Source of the DNA: CAZTUH01 sp964616175
GTDB taxonomy: Bacteria; Pseudomonadota; Gammaproteobacteria; Burkholderiales; Burkholderiaceae_B
NCBI GenBank assembly: GCA_964616175.1
Contig: CAZTUH010000005.1
Location: 1-64,000, forward strand
Direction: 5' to 3'
DNA: 64,000 nt
The position numbers and the translations under genes were made by a program. Positions within the stretch are counted from its first letter, which is position 1. The number at the start of each line of letters is the position of its first letter. Shown here piece after piece: positions 26,467-36,031 of this stretch. A model generated the notes under the pieces. That model saw only the letters and a list, made by a program, of their open reading frames with translations, made no database searches and was not told the DNA's origin.

Positions 26467-28011
26467 ATGATTGACTCAGATGTGATTAACCTTTCTCGCC
26501 TGCAGTTTGCATCAACAGCTCTATATCACTTTTTGTTTGTTCCTCTAACACTTGGTTTATCAGTGCTCATTGCAATCATGGAAAGTGTGTATGTTATGAC
26601 AGGAAGAATTATTTGGAAACAAATGACTCTGTTTTGGGGAACATTATTTGGAATAAATTTTGCGCTTGGAGTTGCTACTGGTATTGTTTTGGAATTTCAA
26701 TTCGGGATGAACTGGTCTTATTATAGCCATTATGTAGGAGATGTTTTTGGAGCTCCATTAGCAATTGAAGGCCTCATGGCTTTTTTTTTGGAAGCCACAT
26801 TTATTGGGTTATTTTTCTTTGGTTGGGATAAACTTTCAAAGGTTGCTCATTTAACTGTTACTTGGCTAGTTGCATTTGGAACAAGTTTTTCTGCATTATG
26901 GATTTTAATTGCTAATAGTTGGATGCAAAATCCTGTAGGAGCCATATTTAATCCAGATTCTATGCGAATGGAAATGACAGATTTTTTTGCTATATTTTTC
27001 AACCCTGTAGCCCAGGCTAAATTTGTGCATACTGTAAGTGCTGGATATGTAACCGGAGCAATGTTTATAATGTCTATAAGTGCTTGGTATCTATTAAATA
27101 ATCGGCATGCCGATTTTGCAAAGCGTTCCATGGTAGTCGCTGCCAGTTTTGGTTTAGCTTCTTCACTTTCTGTCGTTGTGTTAGGAGATGAAAGTGGTTA
27201 CTTAACTACTGAACACCAAAAAATGAAAATTGCTGCTATGGAATCTATGTGGGAAACAGAACCTGCACCGGCAGGATTTAATTTAATTGCTATACCAAAT
27301 CAAAAGGATCAATGTAATAGTTTTTCAGTGGAAATTCCATATGTTATGGGAATTATTGGCACTAGATCATTGAGTACTCAAATGCTTGGTATTAATGATC
27401 TAGTAAAACGAGCGGAAGACCGTATATATAACGGAATAATTGCTTACAATGCTCTCCGAAAAATCCGAACTAATTCAAGTGATTTTGAATCTCGTGAAAT
27501 TTTTTCAAAAACATGGATGAATTTGGGATATGCTTTGCTTTTAAAGCGATATCAAAATAGTTTAGATGAAATAGATCCAATTTATGTTAAAAAAGCAGCT
27601 TTAGATACAATCCCAAAGGTTGCTCCTCTGTTTTATATGTTTCGGTTAATGGTTATTTCTGGAGCATATTTGATTGTTTTTTTTGCTGTTTCTTTTTGGT
27701 TAAGTACAAAGCAATATTTGAATAGAAATAAAAATTTCCTCAAGCTCGCTATTTGGAGTCTTCCAATACCATGGATAGCAATTGAAAGTGGCTGGTTTGT
27801 TGCTGAATATGGTAGACAACCTTGGGTAATAGAAGGAATATTACCCACATACTATGCAGCATCTGATTTAACTTTTTCTAATTTGTTATTTAGTTTTGGG
27901 TTTTTTCTTCTTCTCTATACAATTTTATTCATTGTTGGAACTAAGGTGATGATCAATGCTATTAAGAAAGGACCGGGCTCGAATTTTATAACTTCCATGG
28001 TAGGAAAATAA
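26467..28011 (+). CDS. cydA: Cytochrome bd ubiquinol oxidase subunit I
   Basis: Catalytic subunit of the high-affinity bd oxidase, carrying haems b558, b595 and d and oxidising ubiquinol. The 514-residue protein has LSRLQFASTALYHFLFVPLTLGLS (His ligand), GMNWSYYSHYVGDVFGAPLAIEGLMAFFLE, and the C-terminal IESGWFVAEYGRQPWVIEGILPT motif. The periplasmic Q-loop follows SGYLTTEHQKMKIAAMESMWETEPAPAGFNL. A GGAG precedes the ATG. It heads cydABXDC-apt. Confidence 0.98.
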   Translation: MIDSDVINLSRLQFASTALYHFLFVPLTLGLSVLIAIMESVYVMTGRIIWKQMTLFWGTLFGINFALGVATGIVLEFQFGMNWSYYSHYVGDVFGAPLAIEGLMAFFLEATFIGLFFFGWDKLSKVAHLTVTWLVAFGTSFSALWILIANSWMQNPVGAIFNPDSMRMEMTDFFAIFFNPVAQAKFVHTVSAGYVTGAMFIMSISAWYLLNNRHADFAKRSMVVAASFGLASSLSVVVLGDESGYLTTEHQKMKIAAMESMWETEPAPAGFNLIAIPNQKDQCNSFSVEIPYVMGIIGTRSLSTQMLGINDLVKRAEDRIYNGIIAYNALRKIRTNSSDFESREIFSKTWMNLGYALLLKRYQNSLDEIDPIYVKKAALDTIPKVAPLFYMFRLMVISGAYLIVFFAVSFWLSTKQYLNRNKNFLKLAIWSLPIPWIAIESGWFVAEYGRQPWVIEGILPTYYAASDLTFSNLLFSFGFFLLLYTILFIVGTKVMINAIKKGPGSNFITSMVGK

Positions 28012-28055
28012 TTTTTTTTTCTTAAAAACAATTGATTTGCTTATTATTATAATAG

Positions 28056-29210
28056 ATGGAACTATTTATTCCTTTTGATTATTCAACTCTAAGAATCATC
28101 TGGTGGGTCCTTTTAGGACTATTGCTAGTAGGTTTTTCTGTTATGGATGGTTTTGATCTTGGCATAGCAATTTTATTGCTACTTGTTGCAAAAAAAGATC
28201 AGGAAAGACGCATTGTCATTAATGTGATAGGACCTTTTTGGGAAGGGAACCAAGTTTGGTTAATAACAGCTGCGGGAGCAGTTTTTGCAGCTTGGCCTAT
28301 TTTATATGCAACTCTGTTTTCAACATTCTATGTTGGAATGATTGTGTTACTTTTGGGTTTGATTATTAGACCAGTTGGTTTTAAATATAGGAGTAAAGTA
28401 AGATCAATTCATTGGCGTTTCACATGGGATAAGCTACTTTGTCTTTCTGGTTTATTCTCTATTTTGATTTTTGGCTTAGCTATTGGTAATTTGATAGTTG
28501 GAATTCCATTTAAGTTTGATGTTGAAACAATATACCCATTATATGAAGGTAATTTTTATAAATTACTCAACCCATTTGCTTTGTTTACAGGAATCACTAG
28601 TATTTCAGTTTTTACAATGCATGGATCTACTTTATTAGCATGGAAAACTGATGGATTAATTGCAGAAAGGGCATGCAATTTCGCAAAAAATTTAGCCATC
28701 CTCACTACAATCCTATTTGTCATTTGGGGTTTATGGATTTCCATCCTAAATGGTTATATCATTACCAGTGAGATCGATTTTAATTCTCCGTCTAACCCTT
28801 GTGTAAAAATAGTGGAAATCAGAAAGGGGGCTTGGCTTTTGAATTATGCGAATTATCCAATTTTATGGTTCATTCCTTTTTGTTGCATAAATGCAAATTT
28901 TTTTGTTCTATTTTTTTCTTCAAAAAGATACTCAGGCTTAGCCTTTTTAAGTTCAAGCTTATCAATTATTTTTTCCCTATCTTCAATTGGTGCTGCTATT
29001 TTTCCATTTTTGCTTCCTTCATCTTTGAATGAAGGATCTCACAGCCTGACTCTTTGGGATGCATCTTCTAGTTATCTGACACTGTGGATTATGTTCTTAG
29101 CAACTTTGTTTTTCCTCCCTATTGTAATTGCATATACAACATGGGCATATCAAGTTATGCGAGGTACTGTAACTCAAAGTTCTTTGGATAAAAATCCAAA
29201 TTCTTACTAA
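28056..29210 (+). CDS. cydB: Cytochrome bd ubiquinol oxidase subunit II
   Basis: Structural subunit of bd oxidase. The 384-residue membrane protein has the diagnostic VMDGFDLGIAILLLLVAKKDQERRIVINVIGPFWEGNQVWLI start, ARP-type RPVGFKYRSK and FTMHGSTLLAWKTDG in the middle, and the C-terminal PIVIAYTTWAYQVMRG. It lies 44 bp after cydA and just before cydX. Confidence 0.98.
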   Translation: MELFIPFDYSTLRIIWWVLLGLLLVGFSVMDGFDLGIAILLLLVAKKDQERRIVINVIGPFWEGNQVWLITAAGAVFAAWPILYATLFSTFYVGMIVLLLGLIIRPVGFKYRSKVRSIHWRFTWDKLLCLSGLFSILIFGLAIGNLIVGIPFKFDVETIYPLYEGNFYKLLNPFALFTGITSISVFTMHGSTLLAWKTDGLIAERACNFAKNLAILTTILFVIWGLWISILNGYIITSEIDFNSPSNPCVKIVEIRKGAWLLNYANYPILWFIPFCCINANFFVLFFSSKRYSGLAFLSSSLSIIFSLSSIGAAIFPFLLPSSLNEGSHSLTLWDASSSYLTLWIMFLATLFFLPIVIAYTTWAYQVMRGTVTQSSLDKNPNSY

Positions 29211-29227
29211 GTAGAAAGAGGTTTATT

Positions 29228-29371
29228 ATGTGGTACTTTTCTTGGGTTCTCGGTTTAGGATTAGCTTGCACTTTTAGTATTTTAAACGCAATGTGGCTTG
29301 AACTTTTAGAAAATTCCGTTCAGTCTAATAATGACCTAACTCATGATGATCTAGAAAACAAACCAAAATAG
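29228..29371 (+). CDS. cydX: Cytochrome bd small subunit CydX
   Basis: A 47-residue single-helix subunit that stabilises the haems of CydAB. It begins MWYFSWVLGLGLACTFSILN and continues AMWLE, the near-invariant CydX core, and then has an acidic tail (DLTHDDLENKPK). AAAGAGG-like bases lie upstream. It sits 17 bp after cydB and its TAG stop is 1 bp from the cydD start. Confidence 0.93.
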   Translation: MWYFSWVLGLGLACTFSILNAMWLELLENSVQSNNDLTHDDLENKPK

Positions 29372-29372
29372 A

Positions 29373-31115
29373 TTGGAAAAACTTACCATTCTTAATAAGA
29401 AAAAATCCTTAGATAGCTGGTTCCGCATTTTGCTTGGAAAGTTCAAATTTTCTATTGTATTTTCAAGTATTATTGTTTTATCGCAAGGATTTTTTTTGAT
29501 TTTTCAAGCTTGGATTTTATCAAAGATTTTGCATGCGTCTATCGTGCTTCACATTCCAAGAAATGAGCTGTTTTTAAGTATTTTTCATTATTCAATTTTG
29601 CTTTTTTTCCGAATTTTTCTGTTTTATTTAAGTGAAGTAATTAATGTTGATACAGCTGAAAACATCAAATTCTTAGTAAGAAAATCTTTGATAAATCAAT
29701 TATTGAAAAAAAATCTGCAATGGTTTCGAGAACAATCTTCGGGAATACTTGCTAGCACCATCACTGACCAAGTAGAAGCTATGGATGGATATTTTTCGAA
29801 ATATCTTTCAGCATCAGTAAATGCTGTTGTTATTCCTCTAGCATACTCAGTTTTAATATTTCCAATAGATTGGTTGATAAGTTTGTTATTGCTGGTAACA
29901 TTACCACTTATTCCTATATTTATGTTTCTTATAGGTAAAGGCACTGAATCAGTTAGTCGTAGAAATTTGCGAATTTTTGCTCGTCTATCAGGCCTATTTT
30001 CTGACAGATTGCGAGGTTTAGAGACTTTAAAACTTTATGGAAGAGCTTCAGATGAAGTTCAAACAATTTCCAATGCAAGTCAACAATTAAGAAGATCAAC
30101 GCTTTCTATATTGAAAATTTCGTTTCTTTCATCAGCTATCCTAGAACTTTTCTCGGCTTTAAGTATTGCTGGTATTGCTATCTATATTGGATTGAATTAC
30201 TTAGGATTTTTGAGCACATTAAGCAGTTCTTTTAGTTTGCATTCTGGTTTATTCTGCTTGTTTCTAGTTCCAGAAGTTTATTTTCCTTTGCGTAAATTGG
30301 CAACTCATTACCATGATAGGGCTTCTGCCATGGCAGCTGCTAGACAAATAGAAATATTGTTTTCAACTTTGCCTCAAATTCATTCAAAAAACGATTTGAT
30401 GATATGTAAAAGAAAGATTTCGAATGTTGCTTATTTAAAAAATCGATTTATTCCTATAGGAATAAGTGTTTCCAACCTTTATATAAATTCTTCCAAAAGA
30501 CAAACTTCAATCATTGAAAATGCAAATTTCAGAATTATTCCTGGGCAGCATATTGCTTTAATGGGCTCAAGTGGATCTGGAAAAACCTCTCTGCTTGAAT
30601 CACTTGTTAAGTTAAGAGATTTTTCTGGTCAAATTTATTTAAATGGAATATCAGTAAAAAATTGGAATGAGAATGTACTTCGGGAATCTGTATATTTAGT
30701 TACTCAGCGTCCTTATTTGTTTTCAGGAAGCATTTCAGAAAATATAGCTCTTGGTCAGTCAGATGTATCGGCGGAATCCATTCGAAATGCTGCAAGAATA
30801 GCTTGTGTTTCAGAGTTTACTGAAAATTTCCTTAATGGTATTGATACAATTTTAGGTCAGGGAGGTTTTGGAATTTCCATGGGTCAAGCACAAAGAATAG
30901 CAATAGCAAGGTTATTTTTAAGAGATCCTGGACTTATACTTATGGATGAACCAACAGCTCATCTTGATGGAAAAACTCAAAACCATTTGTTAAAAGGAAT
31001 ACTTAGTTTTGCGAAGTCGCGCACTTTACTTTTAGTTACTCATTCTCATTCTGTAGCAAGAAATTTCCCAACTATTTGGCGCCTCTCCCGAGGAGGAATA
31101 TCTGTAGATTTATGA
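29373..31115 (+). CDS. cydD: ABC exporter subunit CydD (thiol/haem exporter for bd assembly)
   Basis: Half of the CydDC ABC exporter needed to assemble cytochrome bd; it exports glutathione and cysteine and binds haem. The 580-residue protein has six membrane helices and an ATPase domain with MGSSGSGKTSLLESL (Walker A), GFGISMGQAQRIAIARLFL (signature, Ser-Met-Gly-Gln variant) and LILMDEPTAHLDG (Walker B). It starts at TTG 29373 immediately after cydX, so translation is probably coupled. Confidence 0.95.
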   Translation: MEKLTILNKKKSLDSWFRILLGKFKFSIVFSSIIVLSQGFFLIFQAWILSKILHASIVLHIPRNELFLSIFHYSILLFFRIFLFYLSEVINVDTAENIKFLVRKSLINQLLKKNLQWFREQSSGILASTITDQVEAMDGYFSKYLSASVNAVVIPLAYSVLIFPIDWLISLLLLVTLPLIPIFMFLIGKGTESVSRRNLRIFARLSGLFSDRLRGLETLKLYGRASDEVQTISNASQQLRRSTLSILKISFLSSAILELFSALSIAGIAIYIGLNYLGFLSTLSSSFSLHSGLFCLFLVPEVYFPLRKLATHYHDRASAMAAARQIEILFSTLPQIHSKNDLMICKRKISNVAYLKNRFIPIGISVSNLYINSSKRQTSIIENANFRIIPGQHIALMGSSGSGKTSLLESLVKLRDFSGQIYLNGISVKNWNENVLRESVYLVTQRPYLFSGSISENIALGQSDVSAESIRNAARIACVSEFTENFLNGIDTILGQGGFGISMGQAQRIAIARLFLRDPGLILMDEPTAHLDGKTQNHLLKGILSFAKSRTLLLVTHSHSVARNFPTIWRLSRGGISVDL

Positions 31116-32803
31116 AACCGTTATTTTCCATTCTTTTTGCGTTATATCGAAAACAAAAAAATGGATTTTTTGTTTTTCTAGTACTGTCTACTATAACTAG
31201 CCTTTCTGGAATTGGATTACTATGTATTTCCGGATGGTTTTTAGTTGGATGTGCAATCTCAGGAATCAGCACAACATTTAACCTATTCCTTCCTTCTTCC
31301 TTAGTGCGCGGACTTTCTATGATTCGCATAGTATCGCGTTATGCAGAACGTCTTTTTGGGCATGACTTAATCCTCATTCTTCTTTCGAATTTAAGATGTA
31401 CAGTTTTTGAATCACTAATGAGACTTAGTTCTAGACAGTTAAAGTTTTATAGGATTGGAGATTTAACAACCTGCATGTGTAACGATATCGAGATTTTAAA
31501 TCTCTTTTTCTTATCAATGGTATTACCCATATTTTCAGCTATCCTTCTCGGAATAATCATTGTTTTAATTATTATATATTCTGTTACATGGGAAATAACT
31601 ACTACACTTCCTATAGTAGTTATAATCTCAATGTATTTTGCAGCATTTCTTCTTTTATTTAGATTTCCCTTTAAAGTTGGAAGTAGAATCCAGCAGGTTA
31701 CTTCAGATCTTCGTACCTCTATTTTAGATATAACCGAAGGGTATACTGATCTCCTCTTAACAGGAGGATTATGTAAGATAAATCAAGAGTTTTACAGAAT
31801 ATGTAAGAATCTTTCAAAATTAAGAAAAAAGCAATCAAAAATTATTGCTAAGACTCAAATATTATTTACATTAATTACCAACATTGGGGTAATAAGTATT
31901 TTTTGGTTTAGTTTAGGAAATTTGGAAAGAGGTAAGATTAATCCAGCACTATTAACTGGCTTATTATTAGCATTTCTGGGATTAGTTGAAGTTCTAAGTT
32001 CTTCAGTTAAAGGTATTGAATATATAGGTAACGCCATTCAGGGGGCTTCTAGAATCCAGAACATATTAAATTTGCATCCTGAGAATTCTGAACCAGAAAT
32101 AGAAATTTCTATTCCTGAGCAAGGGGAAATATGCTTGAAAAATGTAGGATTTTCTCATAAAAGGCCACATGAGATTTCGGAAGTTCCCATATTGCATTCT
32201 ATTAATTTCCATGTCGGAATTGGTGAACGTGTTGCTCTTGTCGGTCCAAGTGGATCTGGAAAATCAACTCTTTTAAATCTTTTATTGCGTTTAGAAAAAC
32301 CAAATACAGGTACGATTAGTTTTGGGGGTTATGATTTAAATGTTTTCTCTGAAAAACAAATTCAAAGGAAAATTACCTTATTAAACCAGGATTCGCATGT
32401 GTTTTTAGGAACGATACGTAGCAATTTGCTTCTAGGAAATCGAGAAGCAAATGATAATGATTTATGGAATATTCTTAAGCTATTATGCTTATCTGACTTT
32501 ATTGAATCTTTACCAAATGGTTTAGACACTTGGGTAAATGAAATGGGAACAAACTTCTCCATGGGACAATTAAGACGCTTATGTTTGGCACGAGCTCTGG
32601 TTTCTCCAGCAAGTATTTTGGTTCTTGATGAACCAACATCATCCCTAGACTTTGAGTCAGAACAACTATTTTTCTCAGGTTTATCAGTTGCAGCAGGTAA
32701 ACGCAGTGTAATTTTAGCAACACATGCAAATATTCCTAAAGGTGTTGTGGACCGTTCATATTCCTTACAAGGAGGATATCTTCAAAATATGACGAAATTA
32801 TAA
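31112..32803 (+). CDS. cydC: ABC exporter subunit CydC
   Basis: Partner of CydD. The 563-residue protein has a six-helix membrane domain (ISGWFLVGCAISG; RIVSRYAERLFGHDLIL) and an ATPase domain with VGPSGSGKSTLLNLLLRL, a signature variant FSMGQLRRLCLARALV and ILVLDEPTSSLDFESE. The ATG at 31112 overlaps the cydD stop as ATGA; the frame is open upstream to 31076 but that would overlap cydD more and is not family-like. Confidence 0.95.
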   Translation: MKPLFSILFALYRKQKNGFFVFLVLSTITSLSGIGLLCISGWFLVGCAISGISTTFNLFLPSSLVRGLSMIRIVSRYAERLFGHDLILILLSNLRCTVFESLMRLSSRQLKFYRIGDLTTCMCNDIEILNLFFLSMVLPIFSAILLGIIIVLIIIYSVTWEITTTLPIVVIISMYFAAFLLLFRFPFKVGSRIQQVTSDLRTSILDITEGYTDLLLTGGLCKINQEFYRICKNLSKLRKKQSKIIAKTQILFTLITNIGVISIFWFSLGNLERGKINPALLTGLLLAFLGLVEVLSSSVKGIEYIGNAIQGASRIQNILNLHPENSEPEIEISIPEQGEICLKNVGFSHKRPHEISEVPILHSINFHVGIGERVALVGPSGSGKSTLLNLLLRLEKPNTGTISFGGYDLNVFSEKQIQRKITLLNQDSHVFLGTIRSNLLLGNREANDNDLWNILKLLCLSDFIESLPNGLDTWVNEMGTNFSMGQLRRLCLARALVSPASILVLDEPTSSLDFESEQLFFSGLSVAAGKRSVILATHANIPKGVVDRSYSLQGGYLQNMTKL

Positions 32804-32846
32804 AATCTATCTTTTGAATAAGCACATCTTTTTATCATTTATTATT

Positions 32847-33380
32847 ATGGAATCTATGTTCGAAATTATTCGAAAGACAATACGCTTAGTTCCAGATTGG
32901 CCAAAACCAGGAATAATGTTTCATGATATAACACCACTCCTGAAGAATCCGGATATCTTTCATATTCTTATTGATCTTTTTTCATGCCATTACATAAATA
33001 AAAAACTAGATTTAATTGTTGGAATTGATGCTCGTGGTTTTATTTTAGGAAGTGTTTTAGCATACAAATTGAATGTTGGTTTTATTCCATTGAGGAAAAA
33101 AGGGAAATTGCCTTTCCATACAATTTCAGAAAAATATAAATTGGAATATGGAACTGGAAGTATGGAAATACACACAGATGCAATATTACCTAGTCAGAAT
33201 GTTGTGCTAATTGATGATCTTATTGCTACTGGAGGAACGATGGAAGCTGCTGTCAAGTTATTGCAGAGACTCAAAGCAAATATTTTAGGAATTGCAACAA
33301 TTATTGATCTTCAAAAACTTGGAGGGTCAGAAAAAATCAAATCGTTTGGCATTCCACTTTTTAGTTTGTGCAAATTCTAA
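32847..33380 (+). CDS. apt: Adenine phosphoribosyltransferase
   Basis: Salvages adenine to AMP with PRPP. The product has the DWPKPGIMFHDITPLL start, GIDARGFILGSVLA, FIPLRKKGKLP and the PRPP motif VVLIDDLIATGGTMEAAVKLL. The frame is open from a TTG at 32814; ATG 32847 (177 residues) fits the family length. It follows cydC by 43 bp and is probably read with the cyd operon. An inverted repeat spans its stop codon. Confidence 0.95.
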   Translation: MESMFEIIRKTIRLVPDWPKPGIMFHDITPLLKNPDIFHILIDLFSCHYINKKLDLIVGIDARGFILGSVLAYKLNVGFIPLRKKGKLPFHTISEKYKLEYGTGSMEIHTDAILPSQNVVLIDDLIATGGTMEAAVKLLQRLKANILGIATIIDLQKLGGSEKIKSFGIPLFSLCKF

Positions 33381-33388
33381 AAAGTGGA
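33353..33388 (+). terminator. Inverted repeat across the apt stop codon
   Basis: Perfect 12-bp arms TCCACTTTTTAG (33353-33364) and CTAAAAAGTGGA (33377-33388) with a 12-nt loop. The second arm contains the TAA stop. It would form the 3' hairpin of the cydABXDC-apt transcript, just before the convergent ilvA. No T-run follows. Confidence 0.55.
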
Positions 33389-33407
33389 TGAGACTTATAT
33401 TAAATTT

Positions 33408-34916
33408 TTAGAGAAATAAAAAATATGCAGGATTATTGTTTTCATTCCAATATGGATATCCTAATTCAATTAGAAACTCCTTAAATCTATCCTCATCGTT
33501 CTTTGGTATTTGAATTCCTATCAGAATACGTGCAAAGTTAGTACCTTGATAACGATAATGGAATAAACTGACATTCCAATTTTTATTCATTTTGTTTAAA
33601 AAACGCATCAGTGCTCCTGGTTTTTCAGGAAATTCAAGCCGATAGAGTGATTCTTTACAATCAGACACTATCTTTCCTCCGATCATATGACGCAAATGAG
33701 TTTTTGCCATTTCATCATTGGATAAATTTAGGGTATCAAATCCGTTTTTTCGAAAATTTCGAGCAATTTCTTCAGATTCAGATAAAGATGAAATTTGCAA
33801 GCCAACAAATACATGGGCTTGATAACCATTAGAAATCCGATAATTGAATTCAGTTACATGCCTCTCTCCAAGTAATTCACAAAAATTTCGAAAACTGCCT
33901 AGTTGTTCTGGCATAGACACTGCAAAGAGTGCTTCACGCATTTCTCCAACATCTGCACGATCAGAAATGAAGCGCAGCTTTTCAAAATTTATATTTGCAC
34001 CACAAGCAATTGCAATTAGTGTTTTTCCTGTAATGGATTTTTGAAAGGCATACTTCCTTGCTGCTGCAATGGACATAGCACCAGCTGGCTCAAGTACACT
34101 TCTTGTTTCTTGAAAAACATCTTTTATTGCCGCACAGATTGAATCTGTATTTACAATAACAAACTCATCAACATATTTCTGTACTAATTTGAAAGTTTCA
34201 GATCCAACCAGTTTGACTGCAGTTCCATCAGGAAATAAACCAACATCATTTAGCTGTATTCTTTTTCCTGCTTTGATACTGCGCAACATAGCATCAGAAT
34301 CTTCTGTTTGAACTCCAATTATTTTTATTTCAGGTCGTAATTGCTTGATATAGGTAGAAATTCCAGCAATTAACCCACCACCTCCAATAGCTACAAAAAT
34401 TGCCTCTATGGGGCCTGGAAACTGACGAAGAATTTCTACAGCAATTGTTCCTTGTCCAGCTATCACATCCGGATCGTCAAATGGATGAATAAAAGTTAAT
34501 CCTTCTGTTTCTTCCAAGACTTTTGCATGATTGTATGCATCTGTAAAACTTTCTCCAACTAATATTACCTCAGAACCTAGACGTCTAACCGCATCTATTT
34601 TAACTTTTGGAGTAGTTGTTGGCATGACTATAACAGCCTTACAATCCAGTTTTCTAGCTGCTAAAGCAACTCCTTGTGCATGGTTTCCTGCTGAGGCTGC
34701 AATTACTCCATTTTTAAGAAATTTGGTTTCTAAATTCGCCATTTTGTTATATGCTCCACGCAGTTTAAAACTAAAGACTGGCTGAGTATCTTCACGTTTT
34801 AAAAGAAGAGTATTAGCAATACTATGACTTATTAGTGGAGCTTTTTCTAAAGGAGTTTCAAAAGCAACATCATAAACTTTGGAAGTAAGAATTCGTTTCA
34901 AATAGTCGGTAGACAT
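33408..34916 (-). CDS. ilvA: Threonine deaminase (threonine ammonia-lyase, biosynthetic)
   Basis: PLP enzyme converting threonine to 2-oxobutanoate, the entry to isoleucine synthesis. The 502-residue product has the PLP lysine in VFSFKLRGAYNKM, the glycine loop AIGGGGLIAGIS, and two C-terminal ACT-like regulatory domains (about 325-500, including EFPEKPGALMRFL) expected for isoleucine feedback. No other ilv gene is nearby; the rest of the pathway may be elsewhere or supplied by a host. Confidence 0.96.
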   Translation of the reverse strand: MSTDYLKRILTSKVYDVAFETPLEKAPLISHSIANTLLLKREDTQPVFSFKLRGAYNKMANLETKFLKNGVIAASAGNHAQGVALAARKLDCKAVIVMPTTTPKVKIDAVRRLGSEVILVGESFTDAYNHAKVLEETEGLTFIHPFDDPDVIAGQGTIAVEILRQFPGPIEAIFVAIGGGGLIAGISTYIKQLRPEIKIIGVQTEDSDAMLRSIKAGKRIQLNDVGLFPDGTAVKLVGSETFKLVQKYVDEFVIVNTDSICAAIKDVFQETRSVLEPAGAMSIAAARKYAFQKSITGKTLIAIACGANINFEKLRFISDRADVGEMREALFAVSMPEQLGSFRNFCELLGERHVTEFNYRISNGYQAHVFVGLQISSLSESEEIARNFRKNGFDTLNLSNDEMAKTHLRHMIGGKIVSDCKESLYRLEFPEKPGALMRFLNKMNKNWNVSLFHYRYQGTNFARILIGIQIPKNDEDRFKEFLIELGYPYWNENNNPAYFLFL

Positions 34917-35070
34917 GATAGGACTCTGATAATTGAATAGAAGTTTTCAAACATCAAACATGTGAATACGAAGAATTTAAAATTCTAGAATTGATATCAT
35001 ACTCGCATTCTCTTTAGAATTTCATAAATTTTTCTTAACTATACCGAACAACTGATATATCCAGAAATTT

Positions 35071-35787
35071 TCAAAAACTTAACTCTCCAAAAATAGCTCG
35101 TCCTATTCTTATTTCGGTTGAACCTTCTTCTATGGCAATTTCAAAATCATCGCTCATTCCCATAGATAATTTGCAAAGATCAATTCTTGGAATGCTTTGG
35201 CATTTTGCGTATTCCCTTAATTTATACAATTTTCGAAAACAGTTTCTTCGAGCTTTTAAGCTGGTTGTATTCTTTGCCATAGTCATTAATCCTATGATTT
35301 TCAAAAATGAAAAATCTCTTGAGGCCAAATGTAAGAATGGAATTAACTCTTTTGAAGGAACCCCATATTTACTCTCTTCATCTGAGGTTTTGACTTGTAC
35401 TAAAACCTTTATTGGCTTTCCTTTCTGCTTCAGATAGTTATTCAACGCATAAGCTACGTCTAACCGATCAATTGATTGAACCTCCTTTGCATATTTAGCA
35501 ATATGCTTCACTTTATTAGTTTGGAGATGACCAATCATAATCCATTCTAACTGCAAATCAGATAACTCAAAAGATTTTCTACATATTTCTTGTACCCTAG
35601 ATTCTGCAAAGCGCTGTAACCCAAAATTTCCTAGAGATCTTATCAAACTTGTGCTAAGACAAGTTTTTGTAACTGGAAGCAATTTAACGGTATTTGAAAG
35701 CTTTCCATTACGGAAACATATTGTTTCAATTTGTTCTTGAATCCGTTTGATTCTGTCAATTATTACAGTTTCTGTTTTGTTCTTCAT
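35071..35787 (-). CDS. PLP homeostasis protein, YggS/PLPBP family
   Basis: Single-domain PLP-binding protein that buffers pyridoxal phosphate and has no known catalytic activity. It shows the TIM-barrel motifs LLPVTKT (PLP lysine), FGLQRFAESRVQEICRK, WIMIGHLQTNK, VQVKTSDEESKYGV and LSMGMSDDFEIAIEEGSTEIRIGRAIFG. The frame opens with TTG at 35820; ATG at 35787 (238 residues) has GAGAG upstream and is preferred. Confidence 0.93.
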   Translation of the reverse strand: MKNKTETVIIDRIKRIQEQIETICFRNGKLSNTVKLLPVTKTCLSTSLIRSLGNFGLQRFAESRVQEICRKSFELSDLQLEWIMIGHLQTNKVKHIAKYAKEVQSIDRLDVAYALNNYLKQKGKPIKVLVQVKTSDEESKYGVPSKELIPFLHLASRDFSFLKIIGLMTMAKNTTSLKARRNCFRKLYKLREYAKCQSIPRIDLCKLSMGMSDDFEIAIEEGSTEIRIGRAIFGELSF

Positions 35788-35956
35788 AGGCCTATCTCTC
35801 AAATTGATGGTATTTATCAAAACTCATTTATGCAATAAGATGATTAGTTATGTTTGAAAACTTCTTTTGATCATAATTGATTTTATAAAAATTAGGCTTT
35901 GAATGATCCTTTTGTAAGATAGAAATAAAAAAAGTTATGTCTATCTTTAGGAGAAG

Positions 35957-36031
35957 ATGAAATATGCGCTTGCATTTTATCTATACATTGCCTTGTACAG
36001 TAATAACATGTTATGTATATGGAATTTATGA
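35957..36031 (+). CDS. 24-codon leader ORF with strong ribosome binding site
   Basis: A short frame starting ATG 35957 right after AGGAGAAG, one of the better ribosome binding sites in this window. The 24-residue product is hydrophobic (MKYALAFYLYIALYSNNMLC then IWNL). Its TGA at 36029-36031 overlaps an ATG at 36028 (ATGA) that begins the amino-acid binding protein. It may couple translation to that gene, be a remnant of an old signal peptide, or be chance. I recognise no homologue. Confidence 0.45.
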   Translation: MKYALAFYLYIALYSNNMLCIWNL

